A stretch of DNA of 64,000 nucleotides from Spartinivicinus poritis (GTDB lineage: Bacteria > Pseudomonadota > Gammaproteobacteria > Pseudomonadales > Zooshikellaceae), in contig NZ_JAPMOU010000029.1 of NCBI RefSeq assembly GCF_028858535.1, positions 1 through 64,000 on the forward strand, read 5' to 3'. A program made the position numbers and the translations under genes. Shown here piece after piece: positions 38,001-46,747 of the stretch; positions within the stretch are counted from its first letter, which is position 1, and every line of letters begins with the position of its first letter. The notes under the pieces are model-generated. The model did no database searches, had not been told where the DNA came from, and saw only the letters and a program-made list of their open reading frames with translations.

Positions 38001-40429
38001 ACAGCTATGAACAAGGGCAAATCAAAACTAGAACTGATGCGAGAGGTGTTGTAACCACTTATCATTACGATGATAAAAAGCGCCTGAGTAAAATCACTTA
38101 TTCAGATAGCACACCAGAAGTTAGCTACACCTACAATGACCAAGGGCAAGTAGCAAGTATTACCGATGGCGTTGGTACACATCAGTTTACCTATACAGCA
38201 GATGGCAAAGTCGCCTCATTCGATGGACCTTGGGAAGATGACACCATTGAATACCGTTATGATACGGTAGGTGGTTTACATCAAATAATCCCCAGTAAGG
38301 GCCAGACCATTAAGCAGTATTATGATGGGATGGGGCGGTTAGAGGTAATTAAGGCTGGAAATAGGGAGTTTACTTACTTTTATAATGGCGCAAACCCAAC
38401 ACCTACAAGTTTATTATTTAATAGTCGGCTACAAACGCAATATAAATATAATTCGCTAAGTCGCTTATCAAGAATCAGTCATCATGCACCAACCAATCCA
38501 ACAATTACTGAGCATAAGTTTACTTATAATGATCAAGATTTAATTGATCAGGTCGAGTATGAACCCCTCACGGAATCGAGTATTCAGGAAGATAAACTCA
38601 CTCAAAATCAGTTTAACAATTTAAACCAACTGATTAATCAGGCGGGTTACAAAAATAATTCACCTGTTTACGATAAAGCAGGAAATTTAATCAGTGGTTT
38701 AACGGTTGATGGTCATGCATTTACTGCTAGCTATGATGCAGAAAATCGCTTAACAGAAATTAGTTATACTGATAATCAAGGAAAAAATCATAAACGTGAA
38801 TATAAATATGACTACAGTAATTATTTAGCTGAAATCCTACATTATGAAAACTCTAATCTAGTCAAAACTACGCGAATTATTCGTCATGATAAATTAGCGT
38901 TACAAGAACGTAATGCGAGTAATGAAATCACCCGTGAATATGTTTGGGGACTTGATGATGGTGGTGGTATTGGTGGTTTATTAAGTCTTACCCAAAATGG
39001 ACAGCATTATTATTATCTTTATGATGGCCAAGGCAATGTTGTTGGTGTTGTCGATGATAATGATCAAGTGGTTGCAGCTTATGAATATGAGCCATTTGGT
39101 CAACTAATCTCTAAAAAAGGCACATTAGAGCAGCCGTTTGGATTTTCCACTAAGCGTTATGATGAAGGAACAGGCTTAATTTATTATGGCTATCGTTACT
39201 ATGCGCCTCATTTAAGTATCTGGACAACCCGTGACCCTTTAGGCGAAGCAGGTGGTATTAACCTATATCAGTTTGTTGAAAGTGATCCAGTAAATTTAAT
39301 TGATCCGTTAGGCCTTGCACCTGGAGAAAAATTTCAGACACAAATAGCTGCTGAGCGTGATATGTACGACTGGATGACATGGATGCTTCTTCCAACTTTA
39401 GTTGGTCTTGGAGAGACGCCTGACTATTTCGTCACAGGCCCCTATCAAACAGAGGATGGATGTTGGACATACGACTTTGATATTAACTGGTCAAAAGACT
39501 GGGATGATATTCTTATAGGAATAACACCTATAGGAAAATTAAAGTATTTAAAGCATTTAAAGAAGCAAGGTAAATCAAATAAACCACCTGTTAAATCAAA
39601 GGATCCTGAGAAGAAAAAGTGTTTTATTGCTGGCACCTTAGTACATACTACGGATGGTTTAAAACCCATCGAAGATATTAAAGTGGGTGATTTAGTTGCC
39701 TCTAAGGACGAGAAAACAAGAGCTACAGGCTGGAAGCCGGTAGAAGCGATTTACCGAAATCCAAAGCATGATGTTACTTATCTAACCGTCTTAAATGAAG
39801 GAGGTAAAGAAGAGACGTTAGGTACTACTTCAGAGCACCCATTTTGGACTAGTAATAATGCATGGACTGAAGCAGGCCAGTTACAACTAGGTGATAAAAT
39901 ACTGACTAAAGGTGGCGATACAGTCACTGTCACATCTATATTGCCTGATACTAAGCAGTACATGACCTATAATTTTGAGGTATCGGATTATCATACTTAT
40001 TTTGTTGGTCAAGATGGTGTTTGGGTTCATAATGGTAAGGGCCCTAAGAAGTGTAAAAATGGAAGTGGTTCTGAAGATAAAAAAGATGATACAGGTGAAA
40101 ATAAAGATCCAAAAAAGAATCCTAAATGGACTCCTCATGGCTATAAACATTCTGCACCGAAAAATCGGAAATGGAGTGACATTGTCAAGGACACAAAATC
40201 TGGTCCAGCAAAATATAAACAAGGTACAGATATTGAGTCACTAGAAAAAGATGCATGGAAAACAGGAACAGATGTAACTAATGGAAAGCCCTGGAAAGTT
40301 AAAGAATATGACCAACCAATTGGTGCTAGTGAGGGTAAGGAAAGTAGATGGATACGTATTGAGTATAGTGGAGAAACGATACATGGCCACCCAATTTCAA
40401 AGAAAGAGTATCAGAAGCTATTAAAATGA
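35006..40429 (+). CDS. RHS-repeat polymorphic toxin with C39-like and Hint domains
   Basis: From ATG at 35006 (ribosome site GAGGATG; an earlier in-frame start at 34955 lacks one) the protein has 1,807 residues. Signal peptide (AGAFALLSLLSTSLFA), a TPR-like helical part (about 95-230), then a C39-like peptidase domain with Cys242 (LLDCGTRALAHLL), His320 (AGHYWIL) and Asp336 (YDPQMNRR). A WKVDMVSMNLFMKDVPLWY segment leads to about 25 YD repeats and the RHS core end (YRYYAPHLSIWTTRDPLGE ... LIDPLGL). A Hint domain (1539-1676, CFIAGTLVHTTDGLKPI to VWVHNG) precedes a tip of about 130 residues with RWIRIEYSGETIHGHPI. Known RHS toxins enclose and release such a tip. The tip's activity is not certain to me. 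Confidence 0.88.
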   Translation: MEKTPSTKIRKRLSFKAGAFALLSLLSTSLFANNSDDLAVELTVKPLDLSRTPTREELMQAGQLGGQLVPTSPLNFNPENKDQPSRSRRRKRSLDPDDEVRAMFSDFGAAIQAWNRHDYKEAYQLFDQYQERYPNSPWAGEAVLHMGCEARYNGRYKEAASHFTQLISQYRSQDYVGARWLGDKALSRLAVLKVLENNIEDAIKLFGELKQTSVDWRIRTYAANWIQRLSRQQSERLALLDCGTRALAHLLEKDGKNTAAKEVLAIKPADLKGHSVAELTDLAKKHGYDVSARALSIDDLSRIPLPAVVQIDRSGNSAGHYWILETVTDTEVTLYDPQMNRRFFQSLTEFDSEWAGNTLVFGGNNLPGEALSEELMASTFGGCCGVPRPEDGPGEPEDEEPEEPKECPEGAPIWKVDMVSMNLFMKDVPLWYKPAIGPQVRIQLSYNSQTSVSKNELFGNKWTFNYGSYIMIDPGKSPTVVMPDGAQHTYVPQADGSYAPPYNVFNTLRKISDHHFELELPGGLTYEYNLPVSTDSMQTFMVGVKDKYGQQLTFNYNDDVKLTTITDALGQVTNLTYNELGLVTQITDPFGRKAAFEYDSSKNLVKLTDMGGYWTKVGYDEFQAEDKPKDKYVSSVENPLGKWTFYVEAADGINNGSNAYNPPGTAMWDNYRITITDPNGNKEEYYYDGYHGKGWHVAPNNYVEYQDANVNNYKTAAKTEYEYYKRSNNQGRIKKITYPDGRVIDYQYDEQTGLRKARTENGQAKTFQKNSQGNVTQQTNALGQTVKYEYAANGKDVTKVETPQGTVEFQYNQHRNPTLIKDVLGRETQFTYNNYGQVTYMEVAGKQKWEYTYNEKHQRTTVTFNGQVVKQYTYDAIGRIKTETDETGLTKTYAYNGLNSTTTVTYPDGKQTTTTYGQCPRMVTSETDRGGRKYQYEYDPAKQLTKIISPEGSFTRFEYDANGNLITLIDANHNKTRFEFNNADQLTAKIFADDSRVNYSYEQGQIKTRTDARGVVTTYHYDDKKRLSKITYSDSTPEVSYTYNDQGQVASITDGVGTHQFTYTADGKVASFDGPWEDDTIEYRYDTVGGLHQIIPSKGQTIKQYYDGMGRLEVIKAGNREFTYFYNGANPTPTSLLFNSRLQTQYKYNSLSRLSRISHHAPTNPTITEHKFTYNDQDLIDQVEYEPLTESSIQEDKLTQNQFNNLNQLINQAGYKNNSPVYDKAGNLISGLTVDGHAFTASYDAENRLTEISYTDNQGKNHKREYKYDYSNYLAEILHYENSNLVKTTRIIRHDKLALQERNASNEITREYVWGLDDGGGIGGLLSLTQNGQHYYYLYDGQGNVVGVVDDNDQVVAAYEYEPFGQLISKKGTLEQPFGFSTKRYDEGTGLIYYGYRYYAPHLSIWTTRDPLGEAGGINLYQFVESDPVNLIDPLGLAPGEKFQTQIAAERDMYDWMTWMLLPTLVGLGETPDYFVTGPYQTEDGCWTYDFDINWSKDWDDILIGITPIGKLKYLKHLKKQGKSNKPPVKSKDPEKKKCFIAGTLVHTTDGLKPIEDIKVGDLVASKDEKTRATGWKPVEAIYRNPKHDVTYLTVLNEGGKEETLGTTSEHPFWTSNNAWTEAGQLQLGDKILTKGGDTVTVTSILPDTKQYMTYNFEVSDYHTYFVGQDGVWVHNGKGPKKCKNGSGSEDKKDDTGENKDPKKNPKWTPHGYKHSAPKNRKWSDIVKDTKSGPAKYKQGTDIESLEKDAWKTGTDVTNGKPWKVKEYDQPIGASEGKESRWIRIEYSGETIHGHPISKKEYQKLLK

Positions 40430-40749
40430 AAGAACAAATATTAGATAAAATTGACTTTGGCAATGGTAAGTTAGTCTTCGATGAGATATCTAGTCTTGAA
40501 ATTGTAGATAATATTGCCATTTATAAAAATGAGCTTAAAGAAGATATGCTTCAAGTGGAGTATCCAAATGAAGTGCTAATTGATGTAGGGTGGTATCCAT
40601 CTTTTGATATTGAAGGGGGTTTTCAAGTTAGAGTAATTAAAGATTATAATTGGGAAATGCCTCTATTAATAAGAGAGGCTAGAGATTTTAAAAAACTAGT
40701 ATTAACTATAAAGGAAGCAATTAATATAGCAGTTGCTCATTCTAACTGA
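40426..40749 (+). CDS. Probable immunity protein for the RHS toxin tip
   Basis: A 107-residue acidic, soluble protein whose ATG overlaps the toxin's stop by four bases (ATGA), the place where RHS immunity genes stand. It starts MKEQILDKIDFGNGKLVF and contains VLIDVGWYPSF and FQVRVIKDYNWEMPLL, then a C-terminal helix (DFKKLVLTIKEAINIAVA). This general layout is seen in several immunity families without a clear name to me. Assignment rests on position, size and charge. It should act in the cytoplasm to block the tip of the preceding protein. Confidence 0.75.
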   Translation: MKEQILDKIDFGNGKLVFDEISSLEIVDNIAIYKNELKEDMLQVEYPNEVLIDVGWYPSFDIEGGFQVRVIKDYNWEMPLLIREARDFKKLVLTIKEAINIAVAHSN

Positions 40750-40837
40750 GTTTATGCTATTCATTGGTAGGTGTACGTAACCTTTTTTAGTTTTATATAT
40801 AACGTACACTTGCCTAGAGAGCACATATTATTTGTGA

Positions 40838-41077
40838 GTGCTAAATACAGTAATGATCCAAAAGTCTAAGAGTGAGTTAATAGATCTGGTGGGCAAAATA
40901 ATGAGGTGTGCAGGTACTGAAAAAGAAGTAGATGACTGGGTTAGAGAGCTTGAGAATAGTGTGCCGCATCCAGAGGTTACAGGTTTAATTTTTTACCCTA
41001 AGAAAGCTGATGCTACAGCAGAAGAAGTAGTAGAAGAAGCATTGGCATATAAACCAATTATTCTGGGTAGAGACTAA
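40838..41077 (+). CDS. Colicin-DNase-type immunity protein, orphan
   Basis: The 79-residue product follows the colicin E/pyocin S immunity family (Im2/Im9 type): ELIDLVGKIM helix, a middle with acidic helix EVDDWVRELENSV, the conserved HPEVTGLIFYPK loop (Im proteins: HPSGSDLIYYP) and a final helix EEVVEEALAYK. These four-helix proteins bind and block HNH-type colicin nucleases. The start may be GTG at 40838 or ATG at 40853; neither has a good ribosome site. No colicin-type nuclease gene lies next to it, so it is probably an orphan that protects against rivals, or the relic of an exchanged toxin tip. Confidence 0.75.
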   Translation: MLNTVMIQKSKSELIDLVGKIMRCAGTEKEVDDWVRELENSVPHPEVTGLIFYPKKADATAEEVVEEALAYKPIILGRD

Positions 41078-41083
41078 ATTATA

Positions 41084-41760
41084 GTGCTTTCAGCAGAAGA
41101 GTTTTTTACTCGATGTGCTGGCTCTGTTGACCAATATAATTCAACAGAGTCATTTATTGGCTACTTTCAATCATTTAGGCCAAATGGTTCTGGTCTAAAT
41201 GAGCTTTTTAAGGGAGCAGTCAAGGGTAAGGAAGTTCTGGAAAGACTTTTGGCTATATATAAAGCAATAGAAAGTAGTTATTGCAAAAATGACTGGTATT
41301 TTTTGGTCAAAAAACCACCAACGGTATCAGAAACTAAAGCATGTTCAATTTTTAGGGAGCATCTTCAGTCAATGAAGCTGATTGTAGATGAAATGGATGA
41401 GATGGACGTTAGCGAAGAAATATCCAATATCACTCATCTAAATGTACTTCAGCTTGACGATCAAAGTATAAACTATGATGTGTATGAGAGTTCTTTAGAG
41501 GCTGGTATTCAAGACATAGTGACTGATTTGCTATGTGAGTATGACCCTATTGATAGTGAAGCACTGCTGCTTGAAGAAGGAATTTACTCGATGACTATGA
41601 CCTATTAGTCAAGGATTATGTACTTTGGCCTTTGTATCAGGAGGTTATTGGTTTGCAAGACCCTTTTCATGCATATTTTAATATGTGGGCTAAAGGTATT
41701 AAATATGAATTCATAAACAGCAGCTCAGTTAATATATATGTGCAAAACCTTGCACCATAA
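41084..41760 (+). CDS. Hypothetical protein of the immunity cluster, frameshifted
   Basis: The frame from GTG (41084), six bases after the preceding gene, runs for 174 codons and stops at 41608. The coding pattern goes on in another frame: NLLDDYDLLVKDYVLWPLYQ and DPFHAYFNMWAKGIKYEF, ending at TAA 41758-41760. One base missing near 41580 (after LLLEEG) would explain it; the repaired protein has about 225 residues. It is acidic, without signal or membrane helix. I do not recognise it, but its place after two immunity genes suggests a third immunity-type or toxin-associated protein. Pseudogene or sequencing error cannot be told apart. Confidence 0.55.
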
Positions 41761-41914
41761 CCAAAGTATTTAAATCAGTATAATTATAACAATATTATTT
41801 TCCTTCGTGATAGGCAGTACCAGGTACTGCTTATCTGATTTTAAACATAAAAAATTTATTTAGGGATAACGTACGATCGCTGAGGGGGGGGACGATCAAT
41901 TTTCCACTAAAAAC

Positions 41915-41936
41915 CAAGACTTTCAGGGAGGTCTTG
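41915..41936 (-). terminator. Possible stem-loop between convergent genes
   Basis: CAAGAC and GTCTTG form a 6-bp stem around TTTCAGGGAG in the 200-base gap between the immunity cluster and the thiaminase gene. No strong T run on either side, so its role is doubtful. Confidence 0.3.
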
Positions 41937-41963
41937 ACTTTCTCTCCTTCCCCTAGTTACCCA

Positions 41964-43190
41964 TTAATAGGAGCACTTTTCTAGAGTTTCTGTATCGGTT
42001 CTATCTATTGGAAGAGCACAGTCTAGTTTTTTACCTAATTGTCGAAGTTTATTATTTAATCCAGGTAAGGTGCCTGTTTTTCTGCTTGAGTGAGCAGAGT
42101 AAAAGGCGCTATAAAGAGGAGTCTTATCCAGTTGAACTCCTTTCTTTGCTGGGATTAGATATTTCGGAGCTTCCCCCCATTCTGGCTCTAGTACGGTTTT
42201 ATACGCAGTATCAGATATCATAAAAGCTATAAACTTTTTAGCTATTGCCTTTTTATGTGGTGGTATGCTGGCATCAATAGTTAAGGCATCTACCCAGCCA
42301 ACACCTTCAATAGCGGTTGAACCAGAAAAGCTTGGTAGTGAACGAACGGCGATGTTATCTACTGACAAACATCCAGATGTGCTTGTACAATTATTCATAT
42401 AATATTGAATGCCATAATGAATAGACTCAGAATATCCTACATAAGCACTTGCCTTGCCAGACATAAATGCTCTTGAATAATAGCCTGCTCGATCATGAAG
42501 GTCGTCATTTCTACAATAGCCAGGAGGGCAAGACTTAAGAATTTGCTTTAGTTTATCTACACCTTGTTGGTCTAACTTGTTAGCGTCCATAATTATTTGT
42601 TGCGATTTGCCTAGTCCATATGTTGCTGATAAAGCTGTTAGGTACCACTCACCAAGAGTAGACTGCCCCTTAAAGTCGACTAAAATAGATTCATTTCTAC
42701 TGTTTAAAACATTGTTTAATTCAGACCATGTTGATGCATTTTTTACTTCTTTATCGTCCTTTTTATAAAACAAAAAATTTCCGCACAACCAGTGAGGTAC
42801 ACCATAAACTTTACCATTACGTGTAACTGCTTCAATTGCTTCTTTAGTAAAGGGTGCAGAAGGAAGCTTAACTTCAGCTATTTTCCCAGCCTCTATAAGA
42901 TCAGAGAGCAAGATTGTATCAACTTCGTATACATCGGCTTTAGTCGCTTGTAAACCACCTGAGTAATAATCCCAAAGCCATGTACTGTTATCTACCAGCT
43001 CTAGGTTGATATTGGGGTTACGAGACTCAAATATTGCCTCTATTTTTTGAAATAAGGCCAGTCGATTGGGTACATAGGGGTATAGTGCAACTCGTAACTT
43101 TGTAGTTGTACTATCAGATGCATAGGCTAATGAAAGTGAAATAAACGGCGATATTACTATGGATAAGTAACATACCAGTTTTATAAGCAT
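41964..43190 (-). CDS. Thiaminase I (thiamine pyridinylase), exported
   Basis: The 408-residue protein has the fold of a family 1 solute-binding protein but carries the motifs of thiaminase I, which swaps the thiazole of thiamine for another base (EC 2.5.1.2). KLRVALYPYVPNR opens the mature part. Cys136 lies in GKVYGVPHWLCGNFLFY, matching the catalytic Cys loop (VYGLPQILCTNLLFY in the Paenibacillus enzyme as I recall it). Glu255 lies in AYVGYSESI, matching the GYSE catalytic base, and Asp301 in GVGWVDALT matches the pyrimidine-binding Asp. A signal peptide (to about residue 24) points to export. Four extra Cys (CPPGYC, CTSTSGC) may form disulfides. No transporter genes are near, which argues against a plain sugar receptor. 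Confidence 0.8.
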   Translation of the reverse strand: MLIKLVCYLSIVISPFISLSLAYASDSTTTKLRVALYPYVPNRLALFQKIEAIFESRNPNINLELVDNSTWLWDYYSGGLQATKADVYEVDTILLSDLIEAGKIAEVKLPSAPFTKEAIEAVTRNGKVYGVPHWLCGNFLFYKKDDKEVKNASTWSELNNVLNSRNESILVDFKGQSTLGEWYLTALSATYGLGKSQQIIMDANKLDQQGVDKLKQILKSCPPGYCRNDDLHDRAGYYSRAFMSGKASAYVGYSESIHYGIQYYMNNCTSTSGCLSVDNIAVRSLPSFSGSTAIEGVGWVDALTIDASIPPHKKAIAKKFIAFMISDTAYKTVLEPEWGEAPKYLIPAKKGVQLDKTPLYSAFYSAHSSRKTGTLPGLNNKLRQLGKKLDCALPIDRTDTETLEKCSY

Positions 43191-43304
43191 GCTTTTCTTC
43201 CTTGAGTATTTAGTTATTAATGAGTTACTACTACAGCCATATTTTGGCGGAAATAAGTAGTAAAAGTCTACTGACTTTTGGTGGTGTCATTAGCGGAGCT
43301 TAAA

Positions 43305-43328
43305 AAAAGAAGCCCATTGAATGGGCTT
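43305..43328 (-). terminator. Hairpin followed by a T run on the minus strand
   Basis: On the minus strand AAGCCCATT pairs with AATGGGCTT and is followed by CTTTTTTT. It would stop transcripts arriving from above 43330 before they reach the thiaminase gene. No clear minus-strand gene lies upstream in 43330-44023. Confidence 0.55.
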
Positions 43329-43582
43329 AATAATCAGGTTTGAAGCAAGTACGATGACTTGCAATTGAAAGGTTATACAAAAATATTGCGTTCTGATACT
43401 TGGCTTTTTCTATGCCCGGTATTAGAAAATTCTATGGAAGTACTTCAAACCAAATCCTTTCTTTCCTTTAATCAAGGGGACGTCGCAAAAGCTGAAAAAT
43501 ATGGAGTGATAGGGTGTTCTGGAACAGCTGTCGGGAACAGCTGAAGCTCTAAAGACCACAGATGGCTCTTGTAGAGTGGTGG

Positions 43583-43720
43583 AAGAATACCCTGTTACTC
43601 TCCAGACCCCTTTTGCGACACCCACCAGGGGGGCTAGAGTAATTTAAAATAATCGTAGTTTTCGCTTTATTTGCTTGTAAAAATCCCCCTTTTCAAAGGG
43701 GGAGGCTGGATTGTGCTATA
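43583..43720 (+). repeat. Dispersed G/C-run repeat, copy 1
   Basis: The sequences GAATACCCTGTTACTCTCCA, TTTTGCGACACCC, GGGGGGCTAGAG, and AAAATCCCCCTTTTCAAAGG followed by GGGAGGCTGGATTGTGCTAT recur, in partly changed order, at 56221-56428. The block lies in the 830-base gap between the thiaminase and the GGDEF/EAL genes, which holds no other feature I can support. Confidence 0.6.
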
Positions 43721-44023
43721 GCTCTCGACTGTTTCCAATAGCCACTTCAGGACGTTTATCAGTCTAAAAGTCTTTCTGCAACACCCGCTTTGATATGGAG
43801 TAATAAGCTTCTTACCATAACCTGAGTAAAACTTTTGAACAAAGGCGTATTTACACATACAGTTTGTTTAAGGGCCAAAGTAATTGGACGTTATTAGAGG
43901 TGCCCTTGCCCTTAAGTATGGACTGTGTAGGCTGTATTACAGGCACTCTTTATTAAGGGTTAGTTAACTAGATATTACCAGGGATTATTGTTAGAAAATG
44001 TCGATGGATGTCAGAGCGTTTTT

Positions 44024-46576
44024 ATGGATAAAGACTTAAGCCTGCAGACAATACTGATTGTTGATGATAATGTAGCAAATATCGAATTGTTGAGCATTCT
44101 TTTTGAAGAAAATTATCGGGTATTCACTGCTGAGAATGGTGCACAAGCTTTGCAGGTGGCGTCGTTTGAACCAAAACCAGACATTATTTTGCTTGATGTT
44201 ATGATGCCGGATATTGATGGTTTCAAGGTGCTAGAAAGGCTAAAGCAAAATCAACAAACGGCTGACATAGCTGTTATATTTGTTACTGCAAAATTATCTG
44301 CAGAAGATGAAAATAGAGGGCTAGCACTCGGCGCTCTAGATTATATAACAAAACCTATTAATGTGGTTGCAGTGAAAATAAAGGTTCAAACCCACCTTGA
44401 CGCTATTCGACAACGAAAGTTTATTGAATCATTAGTTACAAAGCAGGTTGAACTGTTTGCTAAAAGCAGTGAAAAAATCCAGAAAGGTCAATTAAATAAT
44501 GAGTGTCTTATAAAACAGTACTTGGAGACCATTGAACAAGAAAGGGAGCGGCTGAAGCTGGCTTTATGGGCCAGTAATAATGCTTTATGGGATTGGGATG
44601 TATCGACAGGTCAAATTAAAAGAATTAATGAATTTGAATACATTATTTTACCTAGACATACTCAAAATGAAATTTTCTCGACCTATTCAGACTATGTGTA
44701 CCCTAATGATTTTGAACAATTTAAACAAACGTTGCAGTCAGTGTTATCTGGAGAAACGACGGATTTTGAGCTGGAGTACCGAGTTCGAAGTGTGAATAAC
44801 GGGTGGATATGGATACGCGACCAAGGACGTGTAGTTTTGAAGGATGATGATGAAAAGCCTAAACGGTTGGTTGGCATAATTAGGGATATAAATAAGCGAA
44901 AGCAAGCTGAAAAACATAGCCGTACTTTAGCAAGAGCCTTAAAAAACACCTCTGATGGTGTATGGATTGCAAATGGTAATTTTGAAATTGAAAGTATTAA
45001 TAAAGCCTACACCTATATTACTGGTAGGCAGCTGGACGAAGTAATGGGGAAGCGTATAACGTTTCCATCAACTGAGAAGCAAGGATCAGGTCTAATTGAG
45101 GAAATTCAAGAGCATTTAAGTTGTCGTAACAGTTGGTGTGGTGAAGTATGGGATGAAGGTAAAGATGGTCTTTATCCATCAGAGTTACGTATCGATAAAG
45201 TATATAACGCTGAGGATGATGCTATTCAGTTTGTAGGCGTGTTCAGTGATATTACCTATCGAAAGCGTACTGAAGATGAACTAATAAGATTGGCCAATTA
45301 TGATCAGCTAACGGGATTACCTAATCGAACACTTTTTAATGAAAGGCTTAAGCAAGTCACTATTAAAAAACGAGCACCTACAACAAGATTTGCTCTGCTT
45401 TTTATAGACTTAGATAATTTTAAACGAGTTAACGATTCTTTTGGGCATGAAGTAGGTGATGAATTACTGGTATCTGTTGGTATTAAGTTAGATTTAGTCA
45501 AGCGAAATGATGATTTTGTTGCTCGTTTAGGTGGTGATGAGTTTGTAATGATAGTGAATAACCTTGATGGCGCGCATGTAGCTGCAAAAGTGGCTCAGCG
45601 AATCATTGACTCTGTTAGTAAAACATTTATTACAGACGGACATGAATTAATAGTGACACCTAGTATTGGCATTGCAATATATCCTGATGATGGCGATACA
45701 GGGCCGGACCTCATAAGGCTGGCCGATAGAGCAATGTATGCTTCAAAGAGAAAAGGGAAAAGCACCTATAACTTTTTTACTGAGTCGATGAACTCTAATG
45801 CTTTAGAGCGTTTGGAGCTGGAAACAGCCTTACGAAAAGCAGTTGAAAAAGATGAAATAGATTTGCACTACCAACCAAAGGTGGCGCTTAATACTGGGGA
45901 ATATACTGGCGTAGAGGCTTTAGCTCGATGGGCGCTAAATGGAAAAATGATTTCACCGCAAGTGTTTATTGGTGTTGCTGAAGAGGCTGGGTTGGTAAGA
46001 GTCCTTGGTAAGAATTTGTTGTATAAAGCGTGTTTGAACTATAAAAAGTGGGTAGATAGGGGAGTTGCGAAAGGCAGGGTTGCTGTCAATCTCTCACCTA
46101 GCCAGTTTCAAGATGAACGACTGGTTGCTGAAGTAGAAGAAGTGCTGGCTGAAACAGGATTACCGGCAGACTATTTGGAGCTTGAAATTACCGAGTCGAT
46201 GGTCATTGATGAAACAGAAAAGGCTATAGCTCAAATGCATAATTTACGTAGAATTGGCGTGACATTGGCGGTTGACGATTTTGGTACAGGTTATTCTTCG
46301 CTTTCCTATTTAAAAGAGTTTCCTATTAATAAATTAAAGATTGACCGTTGTTTTATTAATGACATGCTGAATTCCAAGCGGAGTAAAAATATTGTTGAGC
46401 TAATTATTGAAATGGCACATACCTTAGATATGGAAGTGGTTGCAGAAGGTGTGGAAACATCAGAGCAAGCTGAGGCGTTAAACTCTATGAGGGGGGAGGT
46501 GGCACAAGGCTTTTTATACAGCAAACCATTATCCTGTGAGCAAATGGAGGCCTATTTAATTAAAAATTTTAAGTAA
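44024..46576 (+). CDS. Response regulator with PAS-PAS-GGDEF-EAL output
   Basis: From ATG at 44024 (a TTG at 43988 is an alternative) the 850-residue protein has a receiver domain (Asp58 in DIILLDVMMPDIDG, Lys in DYITKPI), a coiled linker, two PAS domains (about 180-295 and 300-415, WIWIRDQGRVVLKDDDEKP, then LKNTSDGVWIANGNFEIESI), a GGDEF domain with an intact GGDEF at 503-507 and an EAL domain with EAL at 631-633, ELEITESMV, DDFGTGYSSL and KIDRCFI. Both cyclase and phosphodiesterase motifs are complete, so it can make and/or degrade c-di-GMP under control of phosphorylation and PAS input. No kinase gene is adjacent. Confidence 0.92.
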   Translation: MDKDLSLQTILIVDDNVANIELLSILFEENYRVFTAENGAQALQVASFEPKPDIILLDVMMPDIDGFKVLERLKQNQQTADIAVIFVTAKLSAEDENRGLALGALDYITKPINVVAVKIKVQTHLDAIRQRKFIESLVTKQVELFAKSSEKIQKGQLNNECLIKQYLETIEQERERLKLALWASNNALWDWDVSTGQIKRINEFEYIILPRHTQNEIFSTYSDYVYPNDFEQFKQTLQSVLSGETTDFELEYRVRSVNNGWIWIRDQGRVVLKDDDEKPKRLVGIIRDINKRKQAEKHSRTLARALKNTSDGVWIANGNFEIESINKAYTYITGRQLDEVMGKRITFPSTEKQGSGLIEEIQEHLSCRNSWCGEVWDEGKDGLYPSELRIDKVYNAEDDAIQFVGVFSDITYRKRTEDELIRLANYDQLTGLPNRTLFNERLKQVTIKKRAPTTRFALLFIDLDNFKRVNDSFGHEVGDELLVSVGIKLDLVKRNDDFVARLGGDEFVMIVNNLDGAHVAAKVAQRIIDSVSKTFITDGHELIVTPSIGIAIYPDDGDTGPDLIRLADRAMYASKRKGKSTYNFFTESMNSNALERLELETALRKAVEKDEIDLHYQPKVALNTGEYTGVEALARWALNGKMISPQVFIGVAEEAGLVRVLGKNLLYKACLNYKKWVDRGVAKGRVAVNLSPSQFQDERLVAEVEEVLAETGLPADYLELEITESMVIDETEKAIAQMHNLRRIGVTLAVDDFGTGYSSLSYLKEFPINKLKIDRCFINDMLNSKRSKNIVELIIEMAHTLDMEVVAEGVETSEQAEALNSMRGEVAQGFLYSKPLSCEQMEAYLIKNFK

Positions 46577-46747
46577 AATGCTGTTGTCGTCATGAACCAC
46601 ACTGATAAGCAACCATATTATGGATTTCTCACCCCTGCCACTTTCCTACTTAAATATAAAGCTGCGTTATACCAAATCTGATGAGGTTGTAAGTTTTAAC
46701 TCAAACTTCATCAGGCCTATAAAGGATGCTTTGTTGAATGGCGAACT

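Noticed and set aside
33009-41760. Type VI secretion cargo module
   Set aside because: The RHS protein starts with a Sec signal peptide and no VgrG, PAAR or adaptor gene is in the window.
41964-43190. Plain ABC-transporter sugar-binding protein
   Set aside because: The fold would fit, but the Cys loop, the GYSE motif and the Asp are those of thiaminase I, and no transporter genes are present.
43359-43858. Three short frames of 61-67 codons between the thiaminase and GGDEF/EAL genes
   Set aside because: They overlap each other or the dispersed repeat, lack ribosome sites and have unremarkable products.
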